Shown here piece by piece: positions 26,505 to 35,337 of a DNA stretch of 64,000 nt. The stretch covers positions 3,410,001 to 3,474,000 of the forward strand of contig OY969789.1 in assembly GCA_963703085.1 (NCBI GenBank), written 5' to 3'. Both the position numbers and the translations under genes were made by a program. Position 1 is the first letter of the stretch; every line of letters begins with the position of its first letter. This DNA is from DATAEG01 sp963703085. GTDB lineage: Bacteria; Actinomycetota; Actinomycetes; Mycobacteriales; Jatrophihabitantaceae. The notes below the pieces were generated by a model. That model made no database searches and was not told the origin of the DNA. It saw nothing but the letters and a program-made list of their open reading frames with translations.

Positions 26505-27194
26505 CTAGTCGCCGGGCGGTGCGCCCAATGCGGCGGCCTCCTCCCCGAGATTGCCTGCCGGGTCGGCCATGATCTCGTCCATCGACATGCCGCTGTCGAG
26601 CAATTCGTGCATCCGTCGCCAGGCTTTGGTACCGCCCAGAGCACCGGTGCGGATGTCCTTCGCGAGGCCAGCCACAAAGGCCCGTTCGGCGCTGAGCATC
26701 GCGTGCCGGAATTGGCTCTCCACCACGAACAGGTCGGGCAGACCGCGGTCGCGGGCGACCTGGTGCATGGCGTCGAGGCCGCCGATCTCGGCATCCAGGC
26801 GGTCCAGCCGCGCCGCCAGCAGCGGGACGACGACGTCCGGGGGGAGTCCGGCCATCAGCGACAACCCGGCCTCCAGGGAGGTGAAGTCGCGCACGGGTGT
26901 CGAGATGAGCTCTGAGAGCCAGTCCTCGAACTCCCTCGCACCGCCCTCGGTGATTTCGTAGACCGTGCGGGCCGGCCGCCGGCCTTCCCGGGTCGTCTCC
27001 CGCGCCGTCACCAGACCGTGCTTCTGCAGGGACTCCACGACCGAGTACAGCGTGCCGTAGTTGAGCTTGATGCTGGCTTCCTTGTTGCGCTCGCGCAGCG
27101 TCGTGGACATCTCGTAGGGGTGCATGGGCCGCTCGAGCAAGCAGCCGAGGACGGCGAGGGCGAGCGGGTTGTTCACTCGTCGGCGAGTAGTCAT
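26505..27194 (-). CDS. PadR-family transcriptional regulator
   Basis: The 229-residue protein has an N-terminal winged helix (NNPLALAVLGCLLERPMHPYEM, LNYGTLYSVVESLQKHGLV) and a Vir-type helical C-terminal dimerisation region. PadR repressors beside exporter genes commonly sense the exported compound and repress both themselves and the pump. That role is inferred from position and from the inverted repeat directly upstream. Confidence 0.9.
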   Translation of the reverse strand: MTTRRRVNNPLALAVLGCLLERPMHPYEMSTTLRERNKEASIKLNYGTLYSVVESLQKHGLVTARETTREGRRPARTVYEITEGGAREFEDWLSELISTPVRDFTSLEAGLSLMAGLPPDVVVPLLAARLDRLDAEIGGLDAMHQVARDRGLPDLFVVESQFRHAMLSAERAFVAGLAKDIRTGALGGTKAWRRMHELLDSGMSMDEIMADPAGNLGEEAAALGAPPGD

Positions 27195-27232
27195 CTAATT
27201 ACTCCATTTCGATTACTCGAAACAGAGTATCA
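27195..27232 (-). promoter_or_regulatory. Promoter and probable operator of the padR-exporter operon
   Basis: On the minus strand an imperfect palindrome ATACTC-TGTTTC-GAGTAA is followed by a further half-site GAGTAAT next to the start codon (direct repeat at 27198-27204 and 27212-27218 on the plus strand). TACTCT at 27229-27224 fits a -10. A repressor bound here would cover the promoter and ribosome binding site, as expected for autoregulation. Confidence 0.6.
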
Positions 27233-27318
27233 GAGATGGTGTGCCCGGCAAGCTGGTTCGGTGCGGAGCAGGACGCGAGTCGTGCTGTGCGTACCGCAGC
27301 GGCACGGCCGGGCTTCGC

Positions 27319-27324
27319 TACCGT
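27319..27324 (+). promoter_or_regulatory. Leaderless-type -10 element
   Basis: TACCGT lies exactly 6 nt before ATG 27331, the spacing at which transcription would begin at the start codon itself. No ribosome binding site is seen. Confidence 0.5.
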
Positions 27325-27330
27325 GGGGCG

Positions 27331-27930
27331 ATGACCGTGCTACCCCCGTCCGGCGGGCCGGACGACCCGTTCCGCGGCGCGCCGCCGCCCGGTGCCGGCG
27401 GCTCGGCGCCGGACGATCCGCAGGTCGGTGCGTTCCGCCGGGGCAGCGGATTGTCCCGCGTTGCGCTCGGCCGGTATCTGGTGGCGCGGGCGCTGGCGCA
27501 AGCGATCGATCGCAGCATGTATGCGGTGGCGTTGCTGCTGGTCGCCGTCTCGGTGGTGATCTTCGTGCTCTGGATCAAATGGATCGCCGTGCTCATCTTC
27601 ATCGTCGCGCTGTTCGTGCTGGCCTTCCGGGCGCTGTTCATGGCCTTGCTGCGCCGGTTGGCCGGGCCATTGGGCGTGGCCGAGAACAAGATCCGCGACC
27701 TGGTGTCCGACTCGCGCGGCGACCTGCGCCGCGAACTCAAGCGGATCGGCCTGCCGGGCAGCACGCTCGGGCTGCCGTTGCTGGGCTTCCGGCTGCTCGG
27801 CCGCCGCCGGGCACAGACGCTGGAGCAGATCCGACACTTCGACGTCACCCGGGTGGTGCCGGCGTCCCGCCTCGACGAGCTGCACCTGATCATCGAGAAC
27901 GACGTATTCGGCGGACGGAATGCACCGTAG
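27331..27930 (+). CDS. Membrane protein of unknown function
   Basis: I recognise no family. The 199-residue product starts with a Gly/Pro-rich stretch. Two adjacent membrane segments follow at about residues 66-105 (AVALLLVAVSVVIFVLWIKW and VLIFIVALFVLAFRALF), then a basic cytoplasmic region ending in HFDVTRVVPASRLDELH. ATG 27331 is preferred to the open frame from 27241 because of the leaderless -10 just upstream. It overlaps the next small gene by 11 bp. Confidence 0.7.
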   Translation: MTVLPPSGGPDDPFRGAPPPGAGGSAPDDPQVGAFRRGSGLSRVALGRYLVARALAQAIDRSMYAVALLLVAVSVVIFVLWIKWIAVLIFIVALFVLAFRALFMALLRRLAGPLGVAENKIRDLVSDSRGDLRRELKRIGLPGSTLGLPLLGFRLLGRRRAQTLEQIRHFDVTRVVPASRLDELHLIIENDVFGGRNAP

Positions 27931-28168
27931 CGATTCGACCGCCGAGGGGTCGCTCACCGACAAGCTGGGCGACTCGATCCTGGTGGTGGCCGGACTGGTC
28001 GCCGGCACCGTCCTGCTCGCCTTGGTCGTGCTGCTGCTGGCCGGGATCCGCGAGTCCCGCCGGCCGGACGCGATGTTCGGTGGTCGCGATCTGGCGGTGA
28101 CGGTGCTGCTGCTGGTGGGTGCGGGCGCGCTGGTCGTGCTGGGTGGGGCGTGGTGGGCGCTGCGATAG
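27920..28168 (+). CDS. Small two-helix membrane protein
   Basis: The 82-residue product has two membrane segments (SILVVAGLVAGTVLLALVVL and LAVTVLLLVGAGALVVLGGA) joined by a short polar loop. Its start overlaps the end of the preceding membrane-protein gene, suggesting coupling and perhaps a joint complex. No family recognised. Confidence 0.6.
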   Translation: MHRSDSTAEGSLTDKLGDSILVVAGLVAGTVLLALVVLLLAGIRESRRPDAMFGGRDLAVTVLLLVGAGALVVLGGAWWALR

Positions 28169-28228
28169 CCGCGCGGCACGAGTTGAGCTGCTCTTGGCCG
28201 CAGCGCCCCGGCTGAGCACTATGAGCCC

Positions 28229-29425
28229 ATGCCGACGTCCCGGGATCTGTTCACCGGGCTGGTCGGGCGGCTGCGCGGGTTCGCCGGGCGGCTCGAGCGT
28301 GGCGCTGGGCTGGGCCCAGGCGTGGCGTTTCGCGGCACCGTCTGGACCGGCGGCGATGCCACTCCGTTCGACGGAGTGGTTGTCCTCGATGGGGCCGGCC
28401 GCGTCCAGCGCATCGGGGCAGGCCCGGACGTGGACGTGCCCGTCTCGGTGCCTCGCTACGGCGAGCCGGGGTGCTGGATCGGCCCGGGACTGATCGATGC
28501 GCACACGCATCTTGCCTTCGCCGACCCGTTCCCGCACCTGTCCAGCGGACTGGTCGCGGTGCGCGACCTGGGTGCTCCGGTCCGGGTGACCCAGGCGGCC
28601 CGCTCCGGTCATCGGCAGCCGCCGGCCGGCCGCCCGTTCGTTGCCGTGGCCGGCCAGATCATCACCGCGCCGGGCGGCTACCCGGTGACGTCCTGGGGGG
28701 CGGACGGCTTCGCCACGTTCGTCACCGACCCGAGCCGGGCGCGCACCGTCGTGCAGCGCCTGGCCACCCAGGGATGTGACGTGATCAAGCTGGCCCTCGA
28801 GCCCGGGCCGGGCGAGTGGCCGGTGCCCGATCCGGCGACCGCGCGGGCCGTGGTGCACGCGGCGCACTCGGCCGGCCTGGCTGTCACCGCGCATGCGCTG
28901 CGCGCCGACATGGTGGCCCGAGCGGTGGACGCTGGCGTCGACGAGCTGGCGCACACACCGACCGAACGGCTTTCGCCCGGGCTGGTGGAACGCATCGCCG
29001 ACGCGTCGATCGGGTTCGTGTCGACGCTGCAGACGTTCTTCTCCGGTGGCCAGGGGGCCGCAGCGGCGGCCAATGCCGCTGACCTCGTCGCGGCCGGCGT
29101 GCCGCTGCGCTATGGCACCGATTTCGGCAATACCGGCACCCGGCCGGGCGTCGACCCGCGGGAACTCGACCGCATCGCCGACACCGGGCTCGGCCGGCTC
29201 GGCGCGTTGCGGGCAGCGACGGTAGAGGCGGCCCGCTCTCCGGGGATGCGCGGTCGCACCGGGATGCTGCGGATCGGGGAGCCGGCCGCGATGGTGCTGC
29301 TGCCCGGCGATCCGGTGCGCGAGCCGGGGCACTGGCGCACCGTCGCAGCGGTCGTGGCCGACGGCCGGCTGGCGCTGCCCACCGACAGCGAGGTACAGCA
29401 ACGTTTGCAAGACTGGGCACCGTGA
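28229..29425 (+). CDS. Amidohydrolase-family protein
   Basis: A metal-dependent hydrolase of the imidazolonepropionase/prolidase-like group, with unknown substrate. The 398-residue protein shows the metal ligands in order: DAHTHL, the likely bridging lysine in DVIKLALE, TAHAL, ELAHTP and the final aspartate in RYGTDFGN. A composite beta-domain flanks the barrel. CACTAT lies 6 nt before the ATG, resembling a leaderless -10. The stop overlaps the next start as GTGA. Confidence 0.85.
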   Translation: MPTSRDLFTGLVGRLRGFAGRLERGAGLGPGVAFRGTVWTGGDATPFDGVVVLDGAGRVQRIGAGPDVDVPVSVPRYGEPGCWIGPGLIDAHTHLAFADPFPHLSSGLVAVRDLGAPVRVTQAARSGHRQPPAGRPFVAVAGQIITAPGGYPVTSWGADGFATFVTDPSRARTVVQRLATQGCDVIKLALEPGPGEWPVPDPATARAVVHAAHSAGLAVTAHALRADMVARAVDAGVDELAHTPTERLSPGLVERIADASIGFVSTLQTFFSGGQGAAAAANAADLVAAGVPLRYGTDFGNTGTRPGVDPRELDRIADTGLGRLGALRAATVEAARSPGMRGRTGMLRIGEPAAMVLLPGDPVREPGHWRTVAAVVADGRLALPTDSEVQQRLQDWAP

Positions 29426-30213
29426 CAGCCGAGCACGGCCCAGCCGAGAACGGCCCAGCCGAGACCGGAATGCCCGCGCCGGGAGGTCCGTGGCAGTCGG
29501 CTCCGCCGCCGTCGACCGGAGCAACGGCCCCGGCCGCGGCGTGGTACCCGCAGCCCTCCGGCATCCCGGTCGCCGGCGCACCGCTGCCCTGGGCGCCGGC
29601 TGCGCCGCCAGAGGCGCAGTGGACGAGCCCCAGCGAGCTGCGCGACGGTGCTGCAGTCGTCGTCGCGCTGGCGGTCGTGGGTGTGCTGGCCGGCGTGGTG
29701 TGGAAGTTCTGGACGGTCAAGACGCACGGCTACGACATCGGCTCGAACATCATCATCCCGGACGAGACCGAGGGCTGGATCGGCGGCGACGCCCACTTCG
29801 GCATCATCACCGGCCTGATCGGTCTGATCGCCGGCCCGCTCGCCTGGCGGCTGCGCCGTTCACGTGGCGCGACGATGGCCGTCGCTCTCGCGGTGGGCGG
29901 GGTACTGGGCAGCCTGATCGCCGCCGGGGTGGGTCACCTGATCGGCGGCGGCAACCACACCGTCGAGAAGAACACCAACTTCGTCGACCGGCTGCCGCTG
30001 TCGGTGCACACCCACGGGCTGTTGGTCGTCCAGGCCGTCCTGGCGCTGGCGACCTATCTCGTCGCCACCTTGTTCACCGCGCGCGACGATCTCGGCGTGC
30101 CCGCGTCGGCCGTGGTGGCCGGCTCAGGGGTCCCCGAACATCGACCGGAAGGATTGCGCCGAGACGGGGATGGCGTGGGTAGCGGTGAGCAACGCGATCT
30201 CCCGCCGCAGTAA
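29422..30213 (+). CDS. DUF2567-like membrane protein
   Basis: The 263-residue protein has a Pro/Ala-rich N-terminal third, then four membrane segments starting DGAAVVVALAVVGVLAGVVWKF. The general shape and the location close to a Lon-N-domain gene and hisD fit DUF2567 proteins of actinobacteria; function unknown. The last approximately 30 residues are coded by DNA that is also the 3' end of the convergent gene on the other strand, so the true C-terminus is uncertain. Confidence 0.65.
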   Translation: MTAEHGPAENGPAETGMPAPGGPWQSAPPPSTGATAPAAAWYPQPSGIPVAGAPLPWAPAAPPEAQWTSPSELRDGAAVVVALAVVGVLAGVVWKFWTVKTHGYDIGSNIIIPDETEGWIGGDAHFGIITGLIGLIAGPLAWRLRRSRGATMAVALAVGGVLGSLIAAGVGHLIGGGNHTVEKNTNFVDRLPLSVHTHGLLVVQAVLALATYLVATLFTARDDLGVPASAVVAGSGVPEHRPEGLRRDGDGVGSGEQRDLPPQ

Positions 30214-30780
30214 CCCGCACTCGGCGCGCAGCCGATCAGCAACGGTGTCGGCGGCCAGTAGCCGGACCCGCTCGGTCATGGGCAGTTGCAGGCGGGTGGC
30301 CACCTCGTAGGACAGCTTCAGCGGGTCGTGGGACAGCTCGTCGTCGGTCTGGACGCCGAGATCAGCCAGCCGGTTGAGGTACTCGCGGCAGTCGCGGCGG
30401 ACGGTGCCGAGCAGGGCGGCGTCGATGCTGCCGAACTCTTCGGTCAGCCACTCGATCTCGGCACAGAGGTACGGGGCGAGCCCCTGGTGGACGGCCAGCA
30501 CCCGGAACCGCCGGGTGCCCACCGTGAGCAGGTCGACCCGCCCGTCCGGATAGGGCTCGCGCTCGACGATCTCGGCGACGGTGCCCACGTCGGCGATGTC
30601 GACCTCATGCTCGGTTTCCCTGCCGTGGCGCAGTGCCACGACACCGAAGCAGGCCGGCTGCCCCTCGGCGGTGACGTCGGCGACGAGCTGGCGGTACCGC
30701 GGCTCGAAGATGTGCAGCGGCAGCGGCATGCCCGGCAGCAGGACGAACTGCAGCGGGAATATCGGCACGGTGTCGGCCAC
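30124..30780 (-). CDS. Lon N-terminal (LON substrate-binding) domain protein
   Basis: The 218-residue protein consists of the LON substrate-binding domain without ATPase or protease: VPIFPLQFVLLPGMPLPLHIFEPRYRQL (quoted in part: FPLQFVLLPGMPLPLHIFE) and FGVVALRHG, then a helical C-terminal region. Stand-alone members are widespread and of unknown role. The gene uses GTG 30780 and runs divergently from hisD with 71 bp between them. Its 3' end overlaps the upstream gene on the plus strand by 90 bp. Confidence 0.85.
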   Translation of the reverse strand: MADTVPIFPLQFVLLPGMPLPLHIFEPRYRQLVADVTAEGQPACFGVVALRHGRETEHEVDIADVGTVAEIVEREPYPDGRVDLLTVGTRRFRVLAVHQGLAPYLCAEIEWLTEEFGSIDAALLGTVRRDCREYLNRLADLGVQTDDELSHDPLKLSYEVATRLQLPMTERVRLLAADTVADRLRAECGLLRREIALLTATHAIPVSAQSFRSMFGDP

Positions 30781-30839
30781 CCCCTGACGGTAGGCCCTCC
30801 GCGCACGCAGCGCTCGCGAGACCGCGGGCGGCGCACTTC

Positions 30840-30845
30840 TAGACT
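30840..30845 (+). promoter_or_regulatory. Leaderless-type -10 element of the his operon
   Basis: TAGACT ends 6 nt before the hisD GTG at 30852. The hisD transcript would then start at or next to the start codon, leaving no room for a leader-peptide attenuator. Confidence 0.6.
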
Positions 30846-30851
30846 GGTCCC

Positions 30852-32153
30852 GTGCTGCGCCGGATCGATCTCACCGACTCTGCCGCCCGGGACCTCACCA
30901 CCGTGCTGCCCCGTGGCCGGTTCGACGTCGCCGCAGCAGCTGCGGCCATCGGTCCGGTGCTCGACGCGGTGCGGGAGCGCGGCTACTCCGCGGCTCGCGA
31001 AGCGTCGCAGCGCTTCGACCGGGTGGACGTCCCCGACCCCAGGACAACGCCGGACGAGCTGGCCACCGCGCTGGCCGGGCTCGACCGGCAGGTACGCGCC
31101 GCCCTGGAGGAGTCGATCAGCCGCGCCCGAGTGGGGCACGAGGCCCAACGCCGGGACGTGGTCACCGCCCAGATCGTTCCGGGCGGCACCGTCACCGAAA
31201 AGTGGGTGCCGATCTCCCGGGTCGGGCTGTACGTGCCCGGGGGCCTGACCGCACTGCCCTCCAGCGTCGTGATGAACGTGGTGCCGGCCCAAGTGGCCGG
31301 GGTCGGATCGCTCGCTGTCGCCTCACCGCCGCAGCGCGAGTTCGGCGGCCGGGTGCACCCGAGCATCCTGGCCGCCTGCGCCCTGCTCGGTATCACCGAG
31401 GTGTACGCGGTCGGTGGGGCGCAAGCTCTGGCGCTGCTGGCCTACGGGGACGAGACCCTCGGGATCGAACCGGTGCACCTGCTGACCGGGCCGGGAAACG
31501 TGTACGTCGTTGCGGCGAAGAGGTTGCTGCGCTCGGTGGTCGGCATCGACTCCGAGGCCGGGCCGACCGAGATCGCCGTGCTCGCCGACGACGCGGCCGA
31601 CCCGGCCCACGTTGCCGCCGACCTGATCAGCCAGGCCGAGCACGACCCGATGGCCGCCAGTGTGTTGATCACGACGTCGCCGGCGCTGGCCGATGCGGTG
31701 GACGCGGAGCTGGCCGGCCAGGTCCCGGCGGCCAAGCACGCCGAGCGGATCAGCACCGCGTTGCGCGGGCAGCAGTCGGCAACGATCCTGGTCGGCGATA
31801 TCGCGCAGGGCATCCGGGTCGCCGACGCCTATGCCGCCGAGCACCTCGAGGTGATCACCGCCGACGCTCGGGCCGTGGCCGAGCAGATCACCAGCGCCGG
31901 CTGCATCTTCGTCGGCGCGCATGCACCGGTGTCGCTGGGCGACTACTGCGCCGGGTCCAATCACGTGCTGCCTACCGGAGGCACCGCTCGGCACGGCTCG
32001 GGGCTCTCCGTGCAGAGCTTCCTCAAGGGCCTGCACCTCGTCGAGTACTCCCCGGCGGCGCTCGCCGAGGCGGCGCCGCACGTCGTCGCGCTCGCCGAGG
32101 CGGAGGATCTGCCGTCGCACGCCGCCGCGGTGACCATCCGCATGCGGCGATGA
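30852..32153 (+). CDS. hisD: Histidinol dehydrogenase
   Basis: HisD oxidises L-histidinol to histidine in two NAD-dependent steps, ending the pathway. The 433-residue zinc enzyme shows GLYVPGGLTALPSSVVMN, VGGAQALALLAYG, GPTEIAVLADD, the glutamate/histidine region VQSFLKGLHLVEYS, and GSNHVLPTGGTARHGSG. It opens a tightly packed his operon and overlaps hisC as ATGA. Confidence 0.97.
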   Translation: MLRRIDLTDSAARDLTTVLPRGRFDVAAAAAAIGPVLDAVRERGYSAAREASQRFDRVDVPDPRTTPDELATALAGLDRQVRAALEESISRARVGHEAQRRDVVTAQIVPGGTVTEKWVPISRVGLYVPGGLTALPSSVVMNVVPAQVAGVGSLAVASPPQREFGGRVHPSILAACALLGITEVYAVGGAQALALLAYGDETLGIEPVHLLTGPGNVYVVAAKRLLRSVVGIDSEAGPTEIAVLADDAADPAHVAADLISQAEHDPMAASVLITTSPALADAVDAELAGQVPAAKHAERISTALRGQQSATILVGDIAQGIRVADAYAAEHLEVITADARAVAEQITSAGCIFVGAHAPVSLGDYCAGSNHVLPTGGTARHGSGLSVQSFLKGLHLVEYSPAALAEAAPHVVALAEAEDLPSHAAAVTIRMRR

Positions 32154-33271
32154 CTGAGCCGCGCGGCGCTGCGCGGGTCGAACTCGAGCAGCTGCCCCTG
32201 CGGGCGGACCTGCGCGGTCAGCATCCCTATGGGGCACCGCAGCTCGACGTCCCGGTGGCGCTGAACACCAACGAGAACTCCCATCGGCTGCCGGCTGCAC
32301 TCATCGATGACATCGGCGCTGCCGCGCTGCGAGTGGCCGCGACGTTGAACCGGTACCCGGATCGTGACGCTCTGGCGTTGCGTGCCGACCTGGCGCACTA
32401 CCTCGGCCATGGGCTGCGCGCCGACGAGGTCTGGGCGGCCAACGGATCCAATGAAGTGCTGCAGCAGCTGCTGCAGGCCTTCGCCGGGCCGGGTCGCATC
32501 GTGTTGGGCTTCTCCCCGTCGTATTCGATGCACCAGCTGATCGCGCGCGGTGTCGGCGCGGCGTTCGTCGACGGCCACCGCGCCGGCGACTTCACCCTGT
32601 CGGCAGAGCACGTTGTCACCGAGATCGAACGGCACCGCCCTGACGTGGTCATGCTGTGCTCGCCGAACAACCCGACCGGAACCGCGCTGCCGCTGGAGGT
32701 CGTGGCGGCCGCCGTGCAAGCGGCTCCGGGGATCGTGATCCTCGACGAGGCGTACGCCGAGTTCTCCCGGGCGGGCACCGTCAGCGGACTGTCGCTGCTG
32801 CCCAGCTCGCCGCGGCTGGTGGTCACCCGGACGATGAGCAAAGCGTTCGGCATGGCCGGGCTGCGCGTCGGCTATCTCGCTGCGGCGGCCGCCGTGGTGG
32901 AAGCCGTCCAACTGGTGCGGTTGCCCTATCACCTCTCGGCGCTGACCCAGGCGGCGGCGCGGGCCGCCCTCGAGCATGCCGAGCAGCTGCTGGCGACCGT
33001 CCAGGCGATCAAGGGGCAGCGCGACCGCCTCGTCGAGCGGCTGAGCGGATACGGGCTCACCGTCGCCCCGAGCGACGCGAACTTCGTCCTGTTCGGAGGA
33101 TTGCCCGATGCGCCGGGCACCTGGCGCTCGCTGCTGGAGCGTGGTGTGCTGGTCCGCGACGTAGGCCTGCCCGGCTGGTTGCGGGTCACTGCCGGCACCG
33201 AAGCGGAGACCACTGTGTTCCTCGATGCGCTGGCCGGAGTGCTCGCCGGAGACGGCGATAGGCAAGACTGA
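32150..33271 (+). CDS. hisC: Histidinol-phosphate aminotransferase
   Basis: HisC converts imidazole-acetol phosphate to histidinol phosphate using glutamate. From ATG 32150 there are 373 residues of a fold type I PLP enzyme: NTNENSH, the CSPNNPTGT motif, ILDEAYAEF, and TMSKAFGMAGLRVGY with the PLP lysine. The frame is open much further upstream inside hisD, but the ATGA overlap and the family N-terminus decide the start. Confidence 0.96.
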   Translation: MTEPRGAARVELEQLPLRADLRGQHPYGAPQLDVPVALNTNENSHRLPAALIDDIGAAALRVAATLNRYPDRDALALRADLAHYLGHGLRADEVWAANGSNEVLQQLLQAFAGPGRIVLGFSPSYSMHQLIARGVGAAFVDGHRAGDFTLSAEHVVTEIERHRPDVVMLCSPNNPTGTALPLEVVAAAVQAAPGIVILDEAYAEFSRAGTVSGLSLLPSSPRLVVTRTMSKAFGMAGLRVGYLAAAAAVVEAVQLVRLPYHLSALTQAAARAALEHAEQLLATVQAIKGQRDRLVERLSGYGLTVAPSDANFVLFGGLPDAPGTWRSLLERGVLVRDVGLPGWLRVTAGTEAETTVFLDALAGVLAGDGDRQD

Positions 33272-33315
33272 CCCCAGTGACGACCAAGGCGAGAACGAAA
33301 AGAGGAGACGCCCTC

Positions 33316-33909
33316 GTGAGCCGGACCGGGCGGGTCGAGCGGGAGACCGCCGAAACCAAGGTGCTCGTCGAGATAGACATCGACGGTGCCGGGCACACCG
33401 ACGTCGCCACCGGCGTCGGTTTCTTCGACCACATGATCACCTCCTTCGGCAAGCACGGGTTGTTCAACCTGACCCTCGCGGTCGAAGGCGATCTGCACAT
33501 CGACGCGCACCACTCGGTGGAGGATGCGGCGATCGCACTCGGCGAAGCCTTCGCGCAGGCCATCGGGGACAAGGTCGGGTTGCGCCGTTTCGGTGACGCG
33601 TTGATCCCGATGGACGAGGCGCTGGTGCAAGCCGCCGTCGACGTGTCCGGCCGGCCGTATCTGGTGCACCGTGAGCCGGACGGCGCCCCGCCGATGATCG
33701 GCGCGCAGTACGCCACCACGCTCACCCGGCACGTCTTCGAATCCTTCGCCCACCACGCCGGGGTCGGGTTGCACGTCATCGTGCACAGCGGCCGGGACTG
33801 GCATCACATCGTGGAGGCGCAGTACAAGGCTGTCGCGCGCGCCTTGCGCGACGCGGTGGAAGTCGACCCGCGGGTGGTCGGAGTGCCCAGCACCAAGGGT
33901 GTGCTGTAG
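33316..33909 (+). CDS. hisB: Imidazoleglycerol-phosphate dehydratase
   Basis: HisB removes water from imidazole glycerol phosphate. The 197-residue protein carries the family repeats of metal-binding histidines: GFFDHMI, DAHHSVEDAAIALG, HVFESFAHHAGV and HHIVEAQYKA. It is the single-function actinobacterial form without a phosphatase domain. GTG 33316 is chosen because AGAGGAG lies about nine bases upstream and translation then begins MSRTGRVERET; an earlier GTG at 33277 would add 13 basic residues. Confidence 0.95.
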   Translation: MSRTGRVERETAETKVLVEIDIDGAGHTDVATGVGFFDHMITSFGKHGLFNLTLAVEGDLHIDAHHSVEDAAIALGEAFAQAIGDKVGLRRFGDALIPMDEALVQAAVDVSGRPYLVHREPDGAPPMIGAQYATTLTRHVFESFAHHAGVGLHVIVHSGRDWHHIVEAQYKAVARALRDAVEVDPRVVGVPSTKGVL

Positions 33910-33936
33910 CGCCCTGCCGGCAGCGGTGAGAGGCAT

Positions 33937-34572
33937 ATGGCGAATGCGATGAACCGACCCCGTGTGGTTGTCCTGGACTACGGCTTCGGCAACGTGCGCT
34001 CCGCGCAGCGCGCCCTGGAGCGGGCCGGTGCCACGGTGACGGTGACCGCTGACCGCGACCAGGCGGCTCGTGCCGACGGGCTGGTCGTGCCCGGGGTCGG
34101 CGCCTTCGCCGCCTGCATGGCCGGGCTGATCGCGGTGGATGCGCCGGAGCTGCTCGCCGCCCGGGTCGGCGACGATGCACCTGTGCTGGGGATCTGTGTC
34201 GGCATGCAGGTGCTGTTCAGCACCGGTGTCGAGCACGGCACCCGCACCGCCGGGCTCGGCCTGCTCGCCGGCGAGGTCGCCGCACTGGACGCACCGGTGT
34301 TGCCGCACATGGGGTGGAACACGGTCAGCGCACCGAGCCAGTCGACCCTGTTCCACGGGTTGCCGCCGGACACCCGGTTCTACTTCGTGCACAGTTACGC
34401 CGTCGCCGCGGACGCCGGACCAGGTGACGATGTGCAGGTGGCCACCAGCGAGCACGGTCACCGGTTCGTCGCCGCGGTCGAGGCCGGTGCGGTGAGCGGA
34501 ACTCAGTTCCATCCGGAGAAGTCCGGCGACGCAGGCGCGGCGTTGCTGTCGAACTGGGTGCGGTCGCTGTGA
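33937..34572 (+). CDS. hisH: Imidazole glycerol phosphate synthase, glutaminase subunit
   Basis: HisH releases ammonia from glutamine and passes it to HisF. The 211-residue class I amidotransferase has the nucleophile in LGICVGMQVLF and the His/Glu pair in TQFHPEKSGD; PGVGAF forms the oxyanion-loop region. ATG 33937 follows GAGAGG. The stop overlaps the priA start as GTGA. Confidence 0.96.
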   Translation: MANAMNRPRVVVLDYGFGNVRSAQRALERAGATVTVTADRDQAARADGLVVPGVGAFAACMAGLIAVDAPELLAARVGDDAPVLGICVGMQVLFSTGVEHGTRTAGLGLLAGEVAALDAPVLPHMGWNTVSAPSQSTLFHGLPPDTRFYFVHSYAVAADAGPGDDVQVATSEHGHRFVAAVEAGAVSGTQFHPEKSGDAGAALLSNWVRSL

Positions 34573-35294
34573 GTGACCTCGTGCTGTTGCCGGCCGTCGA
34601 CGTCGCCGACGGTGCGGCGGTGCGCCTGGTCCGCGGCGAGGCCGGCTCGGAGACGACGTACGGCGATCCCAAGCGGGCGGCGCTGGAGTTCCAGCGGGCC
34701 GGAGCGGAGTGGATCCACCTCGTCGACCTCGATGCGGCATTCGGCCGGGGAAGCAACCGTGAGGTGCTCGCCGAGGTTGTCTCGGCACTCGACATCCACG
34801 TCGAGATCTCCGGCGGCATCCGCGACGACGCATCGCTGACCACGGCGCTGGCCACCGGCGCCACTCGGGTCAACCTCGGCACTGCGGCACTCGAGTCCCC
34901 GGACTGGGTGCGCTCCGCGATCGAACGGTTCGGCCCGGCGATCGCCGTGGGCCTCGACGTACGAGGCACCACGCTGGCCGCTCGCGGCTGGACGGCGGAA
35001 GGCGGCGACCTCTGGGAGACGCTGGCCCGCCTCGACGCCGACGGGTGCGCGCGCTACGTCGTCACCGACGTACATCGCGACGGCACGCTCACCGGGCCCA
35101 ACCTGCAACTGCTGCGCGATGTCTGTGCTCGCACGGACGCGCCGGTGGTAGCCAGCGGCGGCGTCTCCTCGCTCGCGGACATCCGGGCCATCGCCGAGCT
35201 CACCGGCATCGGCGTGGAAGGTGCCATCGTCGGCAAGGCGCTCTACTCCGGAGCGTTCACCCTGCCCGACGCCCTGGCCGCCGCGCGCGGATGA
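34569..35294 (+). CDS. priA: Phosphoribosyl isomerase A (dual HisA/TrpF)
   Basis: PriA isomerises both ProFAR (histidine) and PRA (tryptophan) in actinobacteria. The 241-residue barrel has LLPAVDVADGAAVRLVRGE with the first catalytic aspartate, LVDLDAAFG, and VVTDVHRDGTLTGPN with the second, plus two phosphate loops (ISGGIRDD, VASGGVSS). The window's trp genes lack trpF, which supports dual function. GTG 34569 overlaps hisH. Confidence 0.94.
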   Translation: MSDLVLLPAVDVADGAAVRLVRGEAGSETTYGDPKRAALEFQRAGAEWIHLVDLDAAFGRGSNREVLAEVVSALDIHVEISGGIRDDASLTTALATGATRVNLGTAALESPDWVRSAIERFGPAIAVGLDVRGTTLAARGWTAEGGDLWETLARLDADGCARYVVTDVHRDGTLTGPNLQLLRDVCARTDAPVVASGGVSSLADIRAIAELTGIGVEGAIVGKALYSGAFTLPDALAAARG

Positions 35295-35337
35295 AAGCGG
35301 ACAGCGTCAACAGCCAGCCGAGGGCCATGAGGACACC

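Noticed and set aside
31202..32149. A long upstream extension of hisC
   Set aside because: It overlaps hisD in another frame and reads as arginine/glycine-rich noise; the ATGA overlap at 32150 explains the true start.
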